Positions 37,101 to 49,079 are shown, numbered from the stretch's first letter. The stretch: DNA of 64,000 nucleotides from Sipunculus nudus (GCA_026874595.1 CM049316.1:39562695-39626694), one strand, 5' to 3'. Notes: generated from the sequence alone by a model not told the origin. Numbers and translations are program-made.

Positions 37101-40100
37101 AATAACTTATTACTGGTACAAAGTTCACTATTGGCACATGTGGACTGTGTTTACTGAGTTTAAGAACACTCAGACAGGCAGGCTGGTAGTAATTATTTAA
37201 TTCTTTTCGAAAGAATGTAAGGTAGAACATTTTCTACATTTTTATTTGGTTATTATTGTTAAGTTGTAAATTTCCAGGTTTGAAGTTTCCTGTGCATGCC
37301 CTCATCTATGAATTGAGATATGAGCTCATTGCAGCTACCTTTGTCCTAGTGGGCAGAGCTGACCTGTGATGCAACAATGAAGTTGGTCAAGTTAGACACA
37401 CAGCTTTCTCGGATTAATACATTTCTAGTTCTTACACTTGCCTCACTTTACACAGTCTGTTAAAATATATTACCCACATTCTATTAAATCCAAGATTTAC
37501 ACTTAATGGTATTATGGGGAAACCATGATGCCCTGGTGGAGGTCTGTGCACTGTAAGTGCTTTTTCCGTGCTGTTGATATGATGACCAGTGTTCATTTTG
37601 TAGACAGAGGTGATGAAGACGGAATTTGAACGCCTTCAGGCCAGATTGCCAATGGACATGCTGAGCATGAAAAGGTAAAGGACTGTGTTAAGGAGATGAA
37701 TTAAATGTAACACAAGGGAATCAGTTATAGCTTGAACTTCACAGATCACATTCTAAAGTCTCTACTGCAAATGCAACATTTTGTTTTTTTCTTTCAAATA
37801 TAAAATTCTCAATGGATAATCTGTAGTATATACATATCTCATTTGATATTAGACCATAATGTGACAGGTTATTCCTACCATATTGGTTTTATGACTCACA
37901 GGTCACTTGTTTTATATTGCTGTGGTCACTGGTTTATATTGCTGTGGTCACTGATTTCTGTTCAGGTATGAATTACCTCAGCCACCGCCAGGAAAGATGA
38001 CAGATGTGTCAGCATGGATGGAGTGTGTGGACAACTCACAGGCACAGCTAGAACATCAGGCACTCAGGTAAGGTTGTGTCAATAATTCTTAGGCACAACT
38101 GGAGCATCAGACACTCGGGTAAGAATGCGTGGGCAACTCTCAGGTAAACCTAGAGCAGTAGGCACTCAGGTAAGGATGTGTTTATAACTTAAAGACAGAA
38201 ATGGAACATGAGACACTGGGGTAAGGGTGTGTGTGTACAACTGAAAGGCACATCTTGATCATCAGACACTCGGGTAAGCATGTGTGGACAGCTCACAGTT
38301 CAAGTTAGAGCATTAGGCACTTGGGTAAGGATGTGTGGACAGCTCACAGTTAAAGTTAGAGCATTAGGCACTTGGGTAAGGATGTGTGGACAGCTCACAG
38401 TTAAAGTTAGAGCATTAGGCACTTGGGTAAGGATGTGTGGACAGCTCACAGTTAAAGTTAGAGCATTAGGCACTTGGGTAAGGATGTGTGGACAGCTCAC
38501 AGTTAAAGTTAGAGCATTAGGCACTCAGGTTAGGATGTGTGGACAACTTAAAGGCACAGCTGGAACATTAGATACTATGGAGCACCTGGCACTTGGGTAA
38601 GCATGTGTGGACAGCTCACAGGTAAAGCCAGAGCAGCACGCACACCGTTAAGAATGTGTACAATTTTAAAACTAGAGCATCAGGATCTTAGATTACCATG
38701 CAGTAAAAAAATATAAACAAGACCCAGGCACACATGCATGTAAGCCATTCATTAATTACTTTTTGTTTAAGAGAGTTTAAAATTTGTGATATTCATTAAA
38801 GAAGACCTTCACAGGTGAATGGTTATTAATGATATACCGGTAGTCTCATTGCTATTTTATGTGTTATCCTCGTGATCATGCCTGTTGGTTTAAAAATCAA
38901 AATAAGAAAGATTGATTTTATAACTAAAATGTTTTTATGTTACCTGTAAATCAACGTTAGCCATTATGTATAACATAAGATCTTTCATATAATCTGCTAA
39001 TAGGGGACAAGAGTTTCTACTCATTTGTCTTTGTCAGCATGATAAGATTCATGTGATTAGGCCAAAAAAATATAAGTTATGATTCTCCCCCTGATAACCC
39101 CCTGCATCCAAAATATTTATTTTTGTTTCCAATAGAATTTTATCCATTTTGAGCTCCAGCCGCTCAGACATTTCTTTCAAGAAGATAAAATAATCCAATT
39201 TGATAAGATTTTCTTTGTTATGTAGTTTTTTTTACCTGTTTAGGAAAAAATTCTGTTATTATCATGCTTTTCCCTGATGATTTGACATTTTTATCCAAAC
39301 ATACCAGTACCAAAAATGAAAAAAGGTAAAAGGAAAAAATTACCTGCCCACACTGTGTGTGACACTGATTTCTGAAAAAAAAAGTGCCTGAGAACCAAAC
39401 CTTATTTTTTTTTTGGGGGGGGGGGCTTATTGATTTACTATGTATAGGTTACTGCATGATAAGATCACAAAAATGGAATGCCCTCAAAACATTGAAAAAG
39501 GTGGATATTGTAAAATACTAGCCTTATAAATATGAAGGCAATATTTCTTAGCACTGAAAAAACATGCTGCATTCAGCTTTTCCATGTGTGCATAAATGCA
39601 TGTGTTTCTATAGATACCCCGTCCCTCTGACTTGTTTTCTCAAGGGATTCCCCATCCTCAAGTTGTCAAGGCAACATGTGATGCAGTTATAGGTTATGTA
39701 CGGTTCACTGTTTTCATGCATGCATTTATAATTTTTCGTTCCATTGCAGAGTCGTATAATGTAGTGTGGCATTGATGGGTGGGATGGGGGTTCATGTAAG
39801 AGAAGTTTCTTGACTACCACAGTCAGTAATCAGATGTTTAACACACATATACATATATACATATAATCATTAAAGAAGAGCAACAATAAATGTGATTTGT
39901 TGCCATGATTAAAGATACAGCAACAAGCAGACTGCCTTCATTTTCTCGACCTTCACAAGAAGATTCACTCCTTTTGCAGGCATGGAAAAGGCACACATGA
40001 TTTACACTTGTGTATTTTTCAGGATGCACAACCTCTCACTGAAAAAAATCGCGCATCACACAGTGTTTATTTCACACTCCTGTGGAAACACTTGCATGGA

Positions 40101-43100
40101 AAAGGTTTATATGATTTACACTAGCGCAATTTTTCAGCGCATGGAAAATCCCTCTGGGAAATGCCCTAAAACGTAATCATAGCTCAGTGCTGGATTAAAT
40201 GATACAGTGAACCTATCAAACCAGAGCCCAGGTCAGTGTTGCCACTCATACTTTTAAATATACAAACATACTTTTTAGCTCAGCTGACAATAAGTCATCT
40301 GAGCTATAGTCGTGGTCCATTGTCTGTCGTCCGTCCGTCTGTCCTTCCGTAAGACTGGCACGTTTCGACACTGTTAAACCTACGAATCTAAAATTCGGCA
40401 TACAGTTAGATGTCCCCAAAATCTCCTACCATGCCAAAAATTGGGTCAATAGGACTTGGTTCCTTCGAGATATTAAGGAAAAACCTCAATTTTTTATTAG
40501 AAATCTATTTTCACACTTCAGGACTGCCTAATATAAAAACCACTTATCTGGTTTTCTTCATTTTTACCATAAATATTTCTCTATATAGTTCCTATTTACA
40601 TGCCAGATATTAAGTCAGTATTATATAATTTAAAAAAGTTATGGGCCCGAACATAATGGACTTTGTAAAAAAATCAGGAAGATATTTGGTCACTTAAGAC
40701 CAAAAGTGTCAAAGGTAGGAACTTTTTTTCAGTAATACTACTTTAAATAATCAAAATTTAATTGTATACCAAAAATTAGATCAAAATCTGTTGAATTTTT
40801 TTAAATATTGGCTAAAATATAAAATTTTGCCCAAGTTTGAACATGGCACATTTTTTTCCTGTAACTGCTGTGGATTTAATTTTCAAAGCATGTTTTTGTT
40901 ACCATTTCAACTGTCAAAAAAAAAAATTTGAAACCAGTTGATCAAAAACTGTAGATTTTATTCAAGTTTTCAAGTACCATGTCACATATTGTATACATCA
41001 AGCTAGTGTTATGCAGTTTACTAGAGCTCAGCTCCCCAGCTTCAGCTCTAAGTTCCTTAAATTTTGCATACAGTTAGATGTCCCCCAAATCCTCTACCAT
41101 ACTAAAAGTTTGGTCACTAGGACTGCATTCCTTCGAGATATTAAGAAAAAACTTCATTTTGCCATTAAAAACCCATTGTTACACTTTAAGATTGCATAAT
41201 ATCAAAACCACTGATCTGACTTTGATCATATATAATATACATATTTTTCTATACATTCGCTATGCAGATGCAAGAAATAATGTCAGTATTGTGTAATTGT
41301 TTTAAGTTCTAGGCCCAAACATAATGCACTTTGTAAAAAATCAAGAAATATATTTACTCTCTTAACATGAAAATTGCTGAAGGTAGAGATTTTTGCCAGG
41401 GATATAACATTATTTAATCAAGATTCAATTGTATTCCCAAAATTAGTTCTGAATTTTTCAAATTTTATAAGTTATTAGCATAAATATAAAATCAGTACCT
41501 TAAATTTTGCCCAACTTTGGCCATGGCATGTTTTTTCCCTGTAAGCACTGTTGATTTAATTTTCATATCTTGCACAGGTAAGGATTTTAGCTTCTAAATT
41601 TCTGAAGTTATAAAAGGAATTGGTCAAAAACTAGCTTTTATGAAAGTTTTTATGAGACCATATCACACCTTGGCTGTACTGAAGCCCCTCTTTTATGTCC
41701 CCACATTGACCTTTCAGGCCAATTATGCATGCTTGAAGCGAGGCACTCTGCAGCCAGCCAGCTCTTGGGTGGCTTCAACTGGATCTATCTGTCCAACCCC
41801 TCCACTAGTATTTGTTTAGGCCATAAACATAACAATAAACTTTTTTTTAATTCTTAGTTTATGATAAGAACTTAAAAAATAAATGGAAAAGGAATTTATA
41901 GTTAATGAGTTACAGGGGATTACCTTGCAATTACTGATCATTTATGGATCTTCCATGGATGGCCAAAATTGTATTTCAAATGATACCATGCAGTCACCAT
42001 TGGGTATTTTTCATTTCAACCATAAAAATGAAAAATAATCAATTAAAATAAATTGTTGTTTACTATTAGGGATTATATGAAGCAAGATAATGATAGACAA
42101 GGATGCAGTTGATTATATTAAATTAATCTAAATTTCCAGGTCTTTTCCAGGTGTTTAACTTGTTGGTTTGTATTTATTACAAAATTAAAATAATAAATAA
42201 ATATGTCAAAAATTTAAAATATTACTCAGACAAGTGCTTATTAAAGATTTTAATTTGTTTGACTTATAAGGCCCCTTTTCCATGCGTGCAGAAACATTCC
42301 CAACTCCAGTTTGCTCTTGGTATAATATATTGGGTGTTTTGATCCTTGGATTAATTTTAACACATGTATTAGTTTTTTAGTTGAGAATACTTTTCTTATT
42401 ACCTGATACCATTTAAAAAATATAAATATTAAAATTTTTCCTGTAAGTGCTGTGGATTTAATTTTCACAGCATGTACACATTAACATTTCATCTGTTAAA
42501 ATCTGGAATTTGAAACCAATTGATCAAAACTGTAGATTTCATTCAAATTTCCAGGTACCATGTCTTCATTGTTTACATCAGATCGGTATAAATGCAGTGT
42601 ACTGGGCAGTAAAATAACACCTTCAGGTCTGACCTACTGCCACTGTGAGTGTCTGGATCAGGCTGGATCAGGCAGTAATTACCAGAGAGCCTCTCTTTCT
42701 CTCTTTCTCTCTCTCTCTCTCCTCTGCTTTTTCTCTTTCTTTCTCCATCTCCCTCTCTCTCACTCTCTCTCTCTCTCTCCCAAATTGCCTCCCTTCCTCC
42801 CTCCATCCCATTCTGTTGAGAGGTACTATAAACTAGATACATTAGCTATAAATGTTGATGCAATTTAGAAATGTGAATCAACTGAAATATTCACAATCAC
42901 ATGTATGTTATACTGTAAATTTATAGTAACCTTCGGAAACTTGGATTAAAATTATGTAATGAAAAAAAGGAGTAAATGCAAATATTGTTAATTTTTTCTT
43001 GGCTCAGTAGAACGGGGAAAAAATTATTTGCTTTGTTTCTCCATCTTTCTGTCTGTTTTAAATATTTAATGTTCATGAATAAACTTTTTTTTATAAGCAC

Positions 43101-46100
43101 TGTTGAATTAAATTTCATATCCTGTATGGTATATGCAAGAGTGTTGTAACATGCCCTTCTTCATCCCACTGAGGCTTTGCTCCTTGGCACTGTGAACAAT
43201 AGTTCTACGGCTATAGCATAAAATTTAATAATTAAAAAAATTATCTACAGAGAGACAGAGGCATTGTAACTCTGATCATAACACAACACCCCCCACCCCC
43301 CATCAAGTCATTGCACCTGTGGAATGGGGACGTTATGGCAACTGTATAAATATCATAAAATTGATAAAAAAGGTTTACCAAATAAATTGGATCCCATCAG
43401 ACAAATGTGTAAACTGTTGAACTGTCAACAGCTTATCAAGGAGGTAACCAATGGAAAGGCATGGTCAGGTCTCAAATATAATTTGCAACATTTTCTTCAA
43501 TCATATAAACCAACCATGGCCAAGATTACCTCTTCCTCTCAAACATTATCTACATTTCATCATATTTTTAAGATTTTAACCTTCAAGGTGGTTCAGTACT
43601 GTTGACCATTTGTCCATAGGTACCCATGTTCATGCCAGAAATTATGTCAATATTGTGTAATATGTAGACGCGAGGGGCATCAAAATAATGCACCTTGTCA
43701 AGACCGATCGTGTCAAGATATTATGTCATACAGTGACAAATTCATAAATCCCCTCATCAGCATAGTTAATCATAACCTTGTATCTGTCAAATTGAACTCT
43801 TGCAGTTTTCCATACACTATAGATCCTTCAACAAATAGCTTTATCATCATTATACCACTGCTTAGCATACTGTCATTGCATTCATATTTGCTCAAATAAA
43901 TTGCTTTTTCGACCCCTCCCAAATAAATAAAAAATAAGCCACTATATTTTACTCCGTATTAATCCATCAGTCAGGTTATTTCATATATCGTTTACTCACA
44001 TATTACATTATATTCCTTTATAAAAGCCCAACATGACCATGATATTCTAAGCTTTATCTACTCAATATAGTATCACAATGGTGATACATTTATAGTCGAA
44101 TCATGATCAGCTGAGCGCCGTGACCCATGGGTCCCTTGTTTTTCAGGCAAGACTTCTTTTTATAATTTTATTACTTTTTCAGGGGTTAATTTTTTATACT
44201 ACACTTTCATTTTATTCTGTTTTCTGTTATTTACAGGATAGCAAATCTAGAACTCATGTCAAATTTCGGATCAGATGCATGGAAGGTTTACAACAATACA
44301 CTTGTTCAGATGTTGGAACATGCTCAGAAACAACTTACAGATTTAAGGTATGTGTTCATTCACCAAATAAGATATTATATTTCACAATGTGGCATTAAAT
44401 TGGTGCAGAAATACAATTTAAGGTATGTGTTGTTTGTTAACCAAATATGATAATTTTTTTTACAATGTGACATTTAAATGGTGCAGGAATACATTGTGAT
44501 AGAAAGCAAAAATAATTTATCAGTATCATGAGGTCTCCCTGTGTTGATATCTTGGTGATATATGGTCTTGTTGTGTCTAAATATCCAATATTTAATATTT
44601 TCCTTATTTAAAATACAAAATAAATTACAATAGAGAAACTATAGCTTCTATGATTAAGGAAGAACGTTGGCCTGGCATGTAAAAAACACACTTCATTTGA
44701 ACTGATAATGTAAAGTACTGTGTATTGTATTGAATCAAATATGATGAGATGTGTCATATTGCAAGTTAATGTATCAGTGCATCTCAGGATATATTTCCAC
44801 CAATAAAAACATATGATCCACAGTTTTTTTCAGTGGATCCATGGCTCAGAAAAAAATGGTTATGTAGATTTTTTTTTTATATTCCAAAATCTTACTTGAA
44901 GGATACCTTTGTCAGTATAAGTTGATTATCAGTATGTATTAGCAGGCAGAATAATACACATTAATGATGCAGCATGGAAATTAAGATTGGAAACATTCCC
45001 CCTCATCAAATACCCATTATACAAAACAAGCATGAGAATGTTTAGGAAATTTCCTGATTTAAAATAATGTAGACATTTCTGTTAAAGGAAATTTCTGGAA
45101 ATGTTAACTCACTCATTCTTATTCTCACATATGTAATATTTGAAACTGGATAGACATCCAGCAGTTTCAATAAATTTCTCTTGGGTCCTGTCTCATGCCT
45201 GCTAAAACAGCCATATAAATACTTGATGATATTGCTCACATGAGAAAGTTGATGCTGACTGATGCATGAGATTACAGTTCTTGGGGTTTGATACGTTAAA
45301 GGAAGAAGATTCAAGACATTAACTGGCAGAGAAAGAATGAGCAAACAGCTGCTGGAGCCAAACTTAAAGTTTTAGAGGAGAGGTGAGTCATTATTTTGCA
45401 AAGAGAACATGTATAAAATAGATCCAGGGCCTGTATGTTGCACAGTCTTATTTATTGTGCATGAGTATAACCATCCAATGGAACATGTTATTTTAACCTT
45501 TTGCATTTTTAGATTTTCTGTGCAGTAGATTATGAATAGTTTATTTATTTATTACAACATTCTGCAGGGTAGCCTGCACAAGAAGAACACTTCTGTTGTA
45601 AGCAGGGCCCTATTCCAGATTTGAAGTACAAGACATTTATGATCAACATGACAATAAATATAAAAATAAAAAGTTACAATACAATTGTAAATGACACACT
45701 AAGACTGTAAAACTAATACAAAATGACAGAATAAACTTTTAAATCAATAGGTTATCATGAACATTTTGGTACTTAGAGGGATAAGATGCAACAGGCAAAG
45801 CGACTTGTGCTAGATAAAATAATTTTTGTATGGTACAAGAAGCTAAGATACTGCTCCAAGACTGGAAAAGTATTAATGTGTTACATAGTTCTGTGTGTCT
45901 TGCATGAAAAGTGTTTATATGTAAAACAAAATTCTCATTCACTGTCACTCAGAATCACTCCCAGTTAAATTGGTGGCAGGTGCACCTTATGATATAAAAA
46001 TTATAAATAACAAACCTCTCATGTGGCAACTCTTTGGTGGACTTGGTTGTCAGGACATCATATGTCTAATAAAGGTAACATCCATAGTTAAGAATCATTT

Positions 46101-46545
46101 AAAACCAGTCCAAAAGATGTTTTAAATTCCCATTAGATTCAATGAAGTATACATTATTTCAAAGCTAACACATGTTGAATGATGTAAGTATCAGTTTATT
46201 GCCTTTTCAATTATTTTATTTAATTTGTTAATAGGAAAAAAAATCCAATTGTCGAAAATGAAGGGCTTATAAGTACCCGGATTGTCACTTCTTAGTGGCC
46301 TCATGTTAAGCTAAATAATAACATCCTCAGACTTTCTTTCATTTTCTCACCCGAATGCTTTTTTTCACATGTAAATTGAACAACCAGTAATAAATTTTAA
46401 TCATCCTTTTATATATTCAGTTGTAAATTTTTTCATTTGCAGTTGGGTAGGCTTAGTGAGTAAGAACTATGAGATTGAACGAGCCTGTGTAGAGCTGGAA
46501 AAGGAACTGGAAGAATTCACAAAGAGGCCACCACGAAGAAAATGA
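25200..46545 (+). CDS. BCAS2: BCAS2 / pre-mRNA-splicing factor SPF27, seven coding exons
   Basis: Spliced coding exons read from the sequence: 25200-25280, 36996-37088, 37604-37674, 37966-38067, 44237-44347, 45302-45382 and 46443-46545 (TGA), totalling 642 nt, or 213 residues plus stop. Every intron is GT..AG and phases join without a break (donors gtaaga, gtaagt, gtaaag, gtaagg, gtatgt, gtgagt). The product matches the SPF27 family: N-terminal [13 protein letters not shown], then [34 protein letters not shown], a W-rich middle ([28 protein letters not shown]), INWQRKN and [14 protein letters not shown]. The C-terminal third is probably coiled coil and ends in a basic tail (KRPPRRK). The human protein is slightly longer (about 225 residues), mainly at the ends. 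Known role: nuclear core subunit of the PRP19-CDC5L (NineTeen) complex, which stabilises the activated spliceosome. The start is the first ATG in frame with the conserved N-terminus. The exon 6 acceptor (taaag) has a weak pyrimidine tract, but the nearer cag option meets a stop. Introns 1 (11.7 kb) and 4 (6.2 kb) are filled with repeats. Confidence 0.96.
25409..26065. mobile_element. 657 bp foldback element with 165 bp TIRs, intron 1 of BCAS2
   Basis: Arms at 25409-25573 and 25901-26065 are near-perfect reverse complements, with termini CACAGGCGCTTGAATCGC. The flanks are identical 7 bp repeats GCTCAGG (25402-25408 and 26066-26072). The 327 bp centre has no coding capacity. This is a non-autonomous DNA element; the superfamily is not clear. 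Confidence 0.88.
26131..26220 (+). mobile_element. pogo/Tigger-like terminal fragment
   Basis: The sequence gcagagcgtcagttatccga followed by acaccatttatccgaaaatt resembles the terminal and subterminal repeats of Tigger/pogo elements (CAGTAGAGC..ATCCGAA). No matching right end was found nearby. Confidence 0.4.
26256..26906. mobile_element. 651 bp miniature element with long TIRs and 8 bp duplication
   Basis: The termini GGTAATCGTGCAAAATAACG (left) and their reverse complement (right) extend as inverted arms of about 170 bp (through cagtttgtagcaaaat). A perfect 8 bp target duplication GTTCAAAT lies at 26248-26255 and 26907-26914. The 8 bp duplication fits hAT-like or related superfamilies. Open frames in the arms mirror each other and are not genes. 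Confidence 0.88.
26915..28084. other. Intron 1 sequence without recognised features
   Basis: AT-rich intron DNA. A run of cagtca-type words lies at 26930-27030. Nothing else stands out. Confidence 0.5.
28085..28745. repeat. Tandem array of about 145 bp units, intron 1
   Basis: Four to five diverged units carry gctgattttctttcgcacg, ataactcaacaacatactgc, gggctccagacctattgaat and ccaatatggccgc. The atggccg words recur about every 144 bp (28250-28682). A related single unit lies near 54285. Confidence 0.8.
29270..29577. repeat. Cluster of inverted GCCTAGGCGAGA words
   Basis: This segment contains a perfect 16 bp palindrome TCTCGCCTAGGCGAGA (29330-29345) and longer imperfect inverted arms (about 29335-29368 against 29382-29417, built from gcctag.cgagat..cgattgtgatctc). 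Further GCCTAGA/GCCTGATATCACTTAGG words continue to 29560. It ends at the left border of the 29582 element. Confidence 0.75.
29582..32716 (+). mobile_element. Helitron/Helentron-like non-autonomous element, copy in intron 1
   Basis: The left end TTTTTAGCTCAGCTGAC is followed by gagctatag, a gtccgtctg tract and tandem internal units of about 650-700 bp (ccccaaaatctcctaccat, attgggtcaataggactt). The right end GATCAGCTGAGCGCCGTGAC, then CCATGGGT and CTTGTTT, shares a 10 bp subterminal inverted repeat with the left (GCTCAGCTGA/TCAGCTGAGC) and carries a GACCCATGGGTC-type palindrome. No coding capacity was seen. The class assignment is inference from end structure. Confidence 0.6.
32822..33488 (+). 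mobile_element. Second Helitron/Helentron-like family, shortened copy in intron 1
   Basis: It has the same left end (TTTTTAGCCCTCAGCTCATA) and about 1.5 internal units matching 47212-48250, then atcagcttttgctaatattc. The GGCTGAGGGCT segment is missing. Confidence 0.6.
33489..33869 (+). repeat. Repeat 3' end with two units and a CTAG terminus
   Basis: Two diverged units of about 180 bp (gcagatactggcctgatgtt, ttacagatcgagtt) are followed by ggcggggacattcttgtcgt and a terminus TGTCgttctGACACATCTAG. A small hairpin followed by CTAG resembles a Helitron 3' end. The 5' part was not recognised. Confidence 0.45.
33871..36995. other. Rest of BCAS2 intron 1
   Basis: Apart from the tRNA-like SINE remnant at 34985-35095, no repeat or exon was recognised. 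The stretch ends at the exon 2 acceptor (tgttgtag). Confidence 0.5.
34985..35095 (-). repeat. tRNA-derived SINE remnant
   Basis: On the minus strand, TGGCTCAGTTAGTAGCTGG resembles a pol III A box, followed by an anticodon-arm-like stretch and GGTTGGATTCCC, a B-box-like sequence with a short T-stem. No acceptor stem forms, so it is not a functional tRNA. Confidence 0.45.
38068..38660 (+). repeat. 51 bp minisatellite copied from the exon 4 end and its splice donor
   Basis: Starting at the exon 4 donor (38068), the sequence repeats a 51 bp unit derived from the last part of exon 4 (gtgtggacaactcacag...gcactcag) plus gtaagg. Donor-like GT positions are 38068, 38119, 38170, 38221, 38274, 38325, 38376, 38427, 38478, 38529, 38597 and 38647, so most spacings are exactly 51 bp. 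Units at 38325-38478 are almost identical and older ones diverge. Because 51 is a multiple of three, the array stays open in one frame, which explains a long open stretch at 38280-38600 that is not a gene. Exon extension past the real donor would meet TAA at once in the BCAS2 frame. Confidence 0.93.
38661..40275. other. Intron 4 sequence between the minisatellite and the 40276 element
   Basis: AT-rich. Contains an 11 G run (39415-39425) and an acacatatacatatatac tract near 39842. No exon recognised. Confidence 0.5.
40276..44143 (+). mobile_element. Helitron/Helentron-like non-autonomous element, copy in intron 4
   Basis: It has the same left end and first 1.4 kb as 29582-30970 and the same last 0.5 kb as 32165-32716 (catgccagaaattatgtcaa to tgacccatgggtcccttg). 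The middle differs and contains a (CT)n region (42690-42780). The right end lies 94 bp before BCAS2 exon 5. Confidence 0.65.
42690..42790. repeat. (CT)n-rich tract in intron 4
   Basis: Imperfect CT/CTTT repeats of about 95 bp inside the 40276-44143 element. The open frames crossing it are low-complexity artefacts. Confidence 0.9.
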
Positions 46546-46553
46546 TCAGCTGC

Positions 46554-46780
46554 AATAAATCATACAAACTGTAGGTGGAAAGAATACATATTTGATTGCT
46601 GAGTGATAACTTGCAGTTTTCAATGGATAATCCAGTATTGTTTGTTATTTCCAGTAGGACTGTCTTACTGATTATCAAGCCCAGTTCTGAGACTGACTAG
46701 TAGTAAAATTACTGCTGAAGTGGAAGATCTGTCATTAATGATTTAAAGAATTTTGTTTAAATATCAAAATTTATAATAAA
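46554..46780 (+). promoter_or_regulatory. BCAS2: Candidate BCAS2 polyadenylation signals
   Basis: AATAAA occurs at 46554-46559, only nine bases past the stop codon, and again at 46775-46780. The second gives a more usual 3' UTR length. Both are simple hexamer matches in AT-rich DNA, so the choice is open. Confidence 0.35.
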
Positions 46781-47211
46781 TATAATAAGTCAGTAAAATT
46801 TGCCTAAGTAACTTGGCCTGGCAGCATTGCAACCATGGTTACACAGTTATAGAAGAAGTACAGTTTTAATGATGAAGCCAACAAAAAAGTATCGGTGTAT
46901 GTTTTTAATTGCACTTTATTTGCCTTGAAATATATTTGTTTATTCTCCAAGTCTTTAATGCCTTGTATTCTGGACAGTTACAGATAAAAATAATTGAAAA
47001 TCTTGTTCATTTGCTGCATTGCAAATTGCACTGCAAATTGTATTTTTTTATCATTTCAGGCAAGACCCATCAATAACCATATGGTATCTTATCAGAGCCA
47101 GTGAAAATCACATTTTTTCTTGCTTAGGCCATGGATTGATAATTTTAATGGTCTACCTGCAGCAATCCATATATATTGATAGATCATGCCAACTGAAATT
47201 TTTATACTTTT

Positions 47212-48250
47212 TAGCCCTCAGCCCTTAGGCTGATGGGCTATTGTCGTCACCCAAGCTGTCCGTCCGTCCGTCTGTCTGTCCGTCCGGCGTCCGTTAACTT
47301 TTACCTTGTGAGCGGGATATCTTGAAATGGATTCACCGTCAGAATTTTATTTCCTCGGTAAAGATGTATAGCGACAAAATCTCGGTCAAGTTCGAAGATT
47401 GGTGACCTTGACCTATTTTTCTACATTTTAGAGCTGATTATAGAAAAACACTTAGATGCTTATAACTCAGGAACCATTTGGTGGATTTTCACAAAACTTA
47501 CTATGATTATTGGGACTGATAATCTGTACCTGCTACACAAGTTTGGTGGCGCCACCTACAATTTCTGATTTTTAATGAATTTTTATCAGATTTTTCAACT
47601 TTGGGCTTGTGAGCGGGATATCTCTAAAAGGTTTCACTGTAGGAATTTTATTTTTTTGGTGAAGATGTATATTGACAAAATCTCGGTCAAGTTCGAAGAT
47701 GGGTGACCTTGACCTATTTTTCTACGTTTTAGAGCTGATTATAGAAAAAACATTTAGAAGCTTATTTCTCAGGAACCATTGGGTGGATTTTCACAATACT
47801 TACTATGATCATAGGGACTGATGGTCTGTAACTGCTGCACAAGTTTGGGGGCGCCATCTGCAATTTCTGATTTTTAATGAATTTTTCTTGGATTTTTCAA
47901 TTTTGGCCTTGTGAGCAGGATATCTCTAAAAGGATTCACAATAGGAATTTTATTTCTTTGGTGAAGATGCATATCAACAAAATATCGGTCAAGTTCGAAG
48001 ATGGGTGACCTTGACCTGCTTTTCAAGGTCACAGAGCTTATAATAGAATAAAACTTAGAAGCTTATTTTCAGGAGGCATTTGATGGATTGTTATGAGTCT
48101 TGGTACATACCTCTCCATTTTAAATTTATAACTGAGACATGTACAGATATACATCAATGTGAGAACAGATATTTAGTACTTGTTACTGTTACCACCTCTA
48201 AACACTGTTCTTTTGGCTGAGGGCTTTTGTCAGCTTCTGCTGATATTCTA
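47212..48250 (+). mobile_element. Second Helitron/Helentron-like family, complete copy
   Basis: The left end TTTTTAGCCCTCAGCCC, a gtccgtccgtctg tract and three tandem units of about 300 bp (gagcgggatatct...ggtgaccttgacctatttttct...aagtttggtggcgccacc) lead to a right end GGCTGAGGGCTTTTGTCAGC with TTCTGCTGATATTCTA. AGCCCTCAGCC and GGCTGAGGGCT form a subterminal inverted repeat and TCAGC..GCTGA a terminal hairpin, the same architecture as the TAGCTCAGCTGA family. Confidence 0.6.
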
Positions 48251-49002
48251 TATTCTGATATTGTTTATTTTATACTAGATACAAATACCTTTGTATAACC
48301 CCTCCCCCAAATCATCTTCAGGATGTTTAATGATGCATGTATATAGTAACCTTGTGACACTCAAAGATACCTTTAACCAGTTAGATAGTCTAGGTATTTC
48401 AGTACATGTGATGTTCTATTTCCTTGCTAAAGGTTTGATGTGCTCTGACTGAGTCAATTAAATGTGTTAAAACCTGAGATGCCTCACACTGCATTTTACA
48501 TATTTCATTTAGCTTGTTTACCTTCAGTACTCAAGGTAACATTTGCCTACAGTAGGAACTTTTTCCCCACAAATGTGTATTTTTTTATTGTTAAAATCAA
48601 TTTTATACTTTTCACTCATTATGTTTTTTTTTTTGCATGCAGAGTGGCAGCACTTCTAACATAAGACTGCAGAGAATTAAAACTGACTTTGTAATACACT
48701 TTTCTTACAGAAAATCCACTGCCATAGACACAAGCTCAATGCTGAACCACGGTGCCCATCAAGCCAAGAAGACACTCATCTTACACATTCCAATGCTATA
48801 TGGAATCTAATCATATTTAACTGGTTAATGGGATCAATGAGTCAAAGGCATGAACATTATTGAACATGTAAATGGATATTGACGTTGTCAAGAAGTGCTC
48901 AAGTATTAAAACTAAAGAAAGCATTAAGATTCAAGTATGCCCGGATGAGTTAGGCATTATGCCTACTTCTAACTTATCACTGTATTCAGACAAATACTTA
49001 TA

Positions 49003-49005
<3 letters not shown>

Positions 49006-49073
<68 letters not shown>

Positions 49074-49079
49074 TATATT
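49006..49079. repeat. (AT)n microsatellite
   Basis: Nearly uninterrupted AT dinucleotides over about 70 bp. Similar tracts lie at 20138-20190 and 62993-63087. Confidence 0.97.

Noticed and set aside
38280-38600. 106-residue open frame with [17 protein letters not shown] repeats, plus its 74-residue mirror on the minus strand
   Set aside because: It arises because the 51 bp minisatellite unit is a multiple of three. It lies in intron 4, in a frame different from BCAS2.
42560-42868. Ser/Leu-rich and Glu/Arg-rich open frames
   Set aside because: Translations of a (CT)n tract.
45270-45301. Alternative exon 6 acceptor at gattacag
   Set aside because: Using it puts a TAA in frame before the conserved [13 protein letters not shown] block; the taaag acceptor keeps the family alignment.
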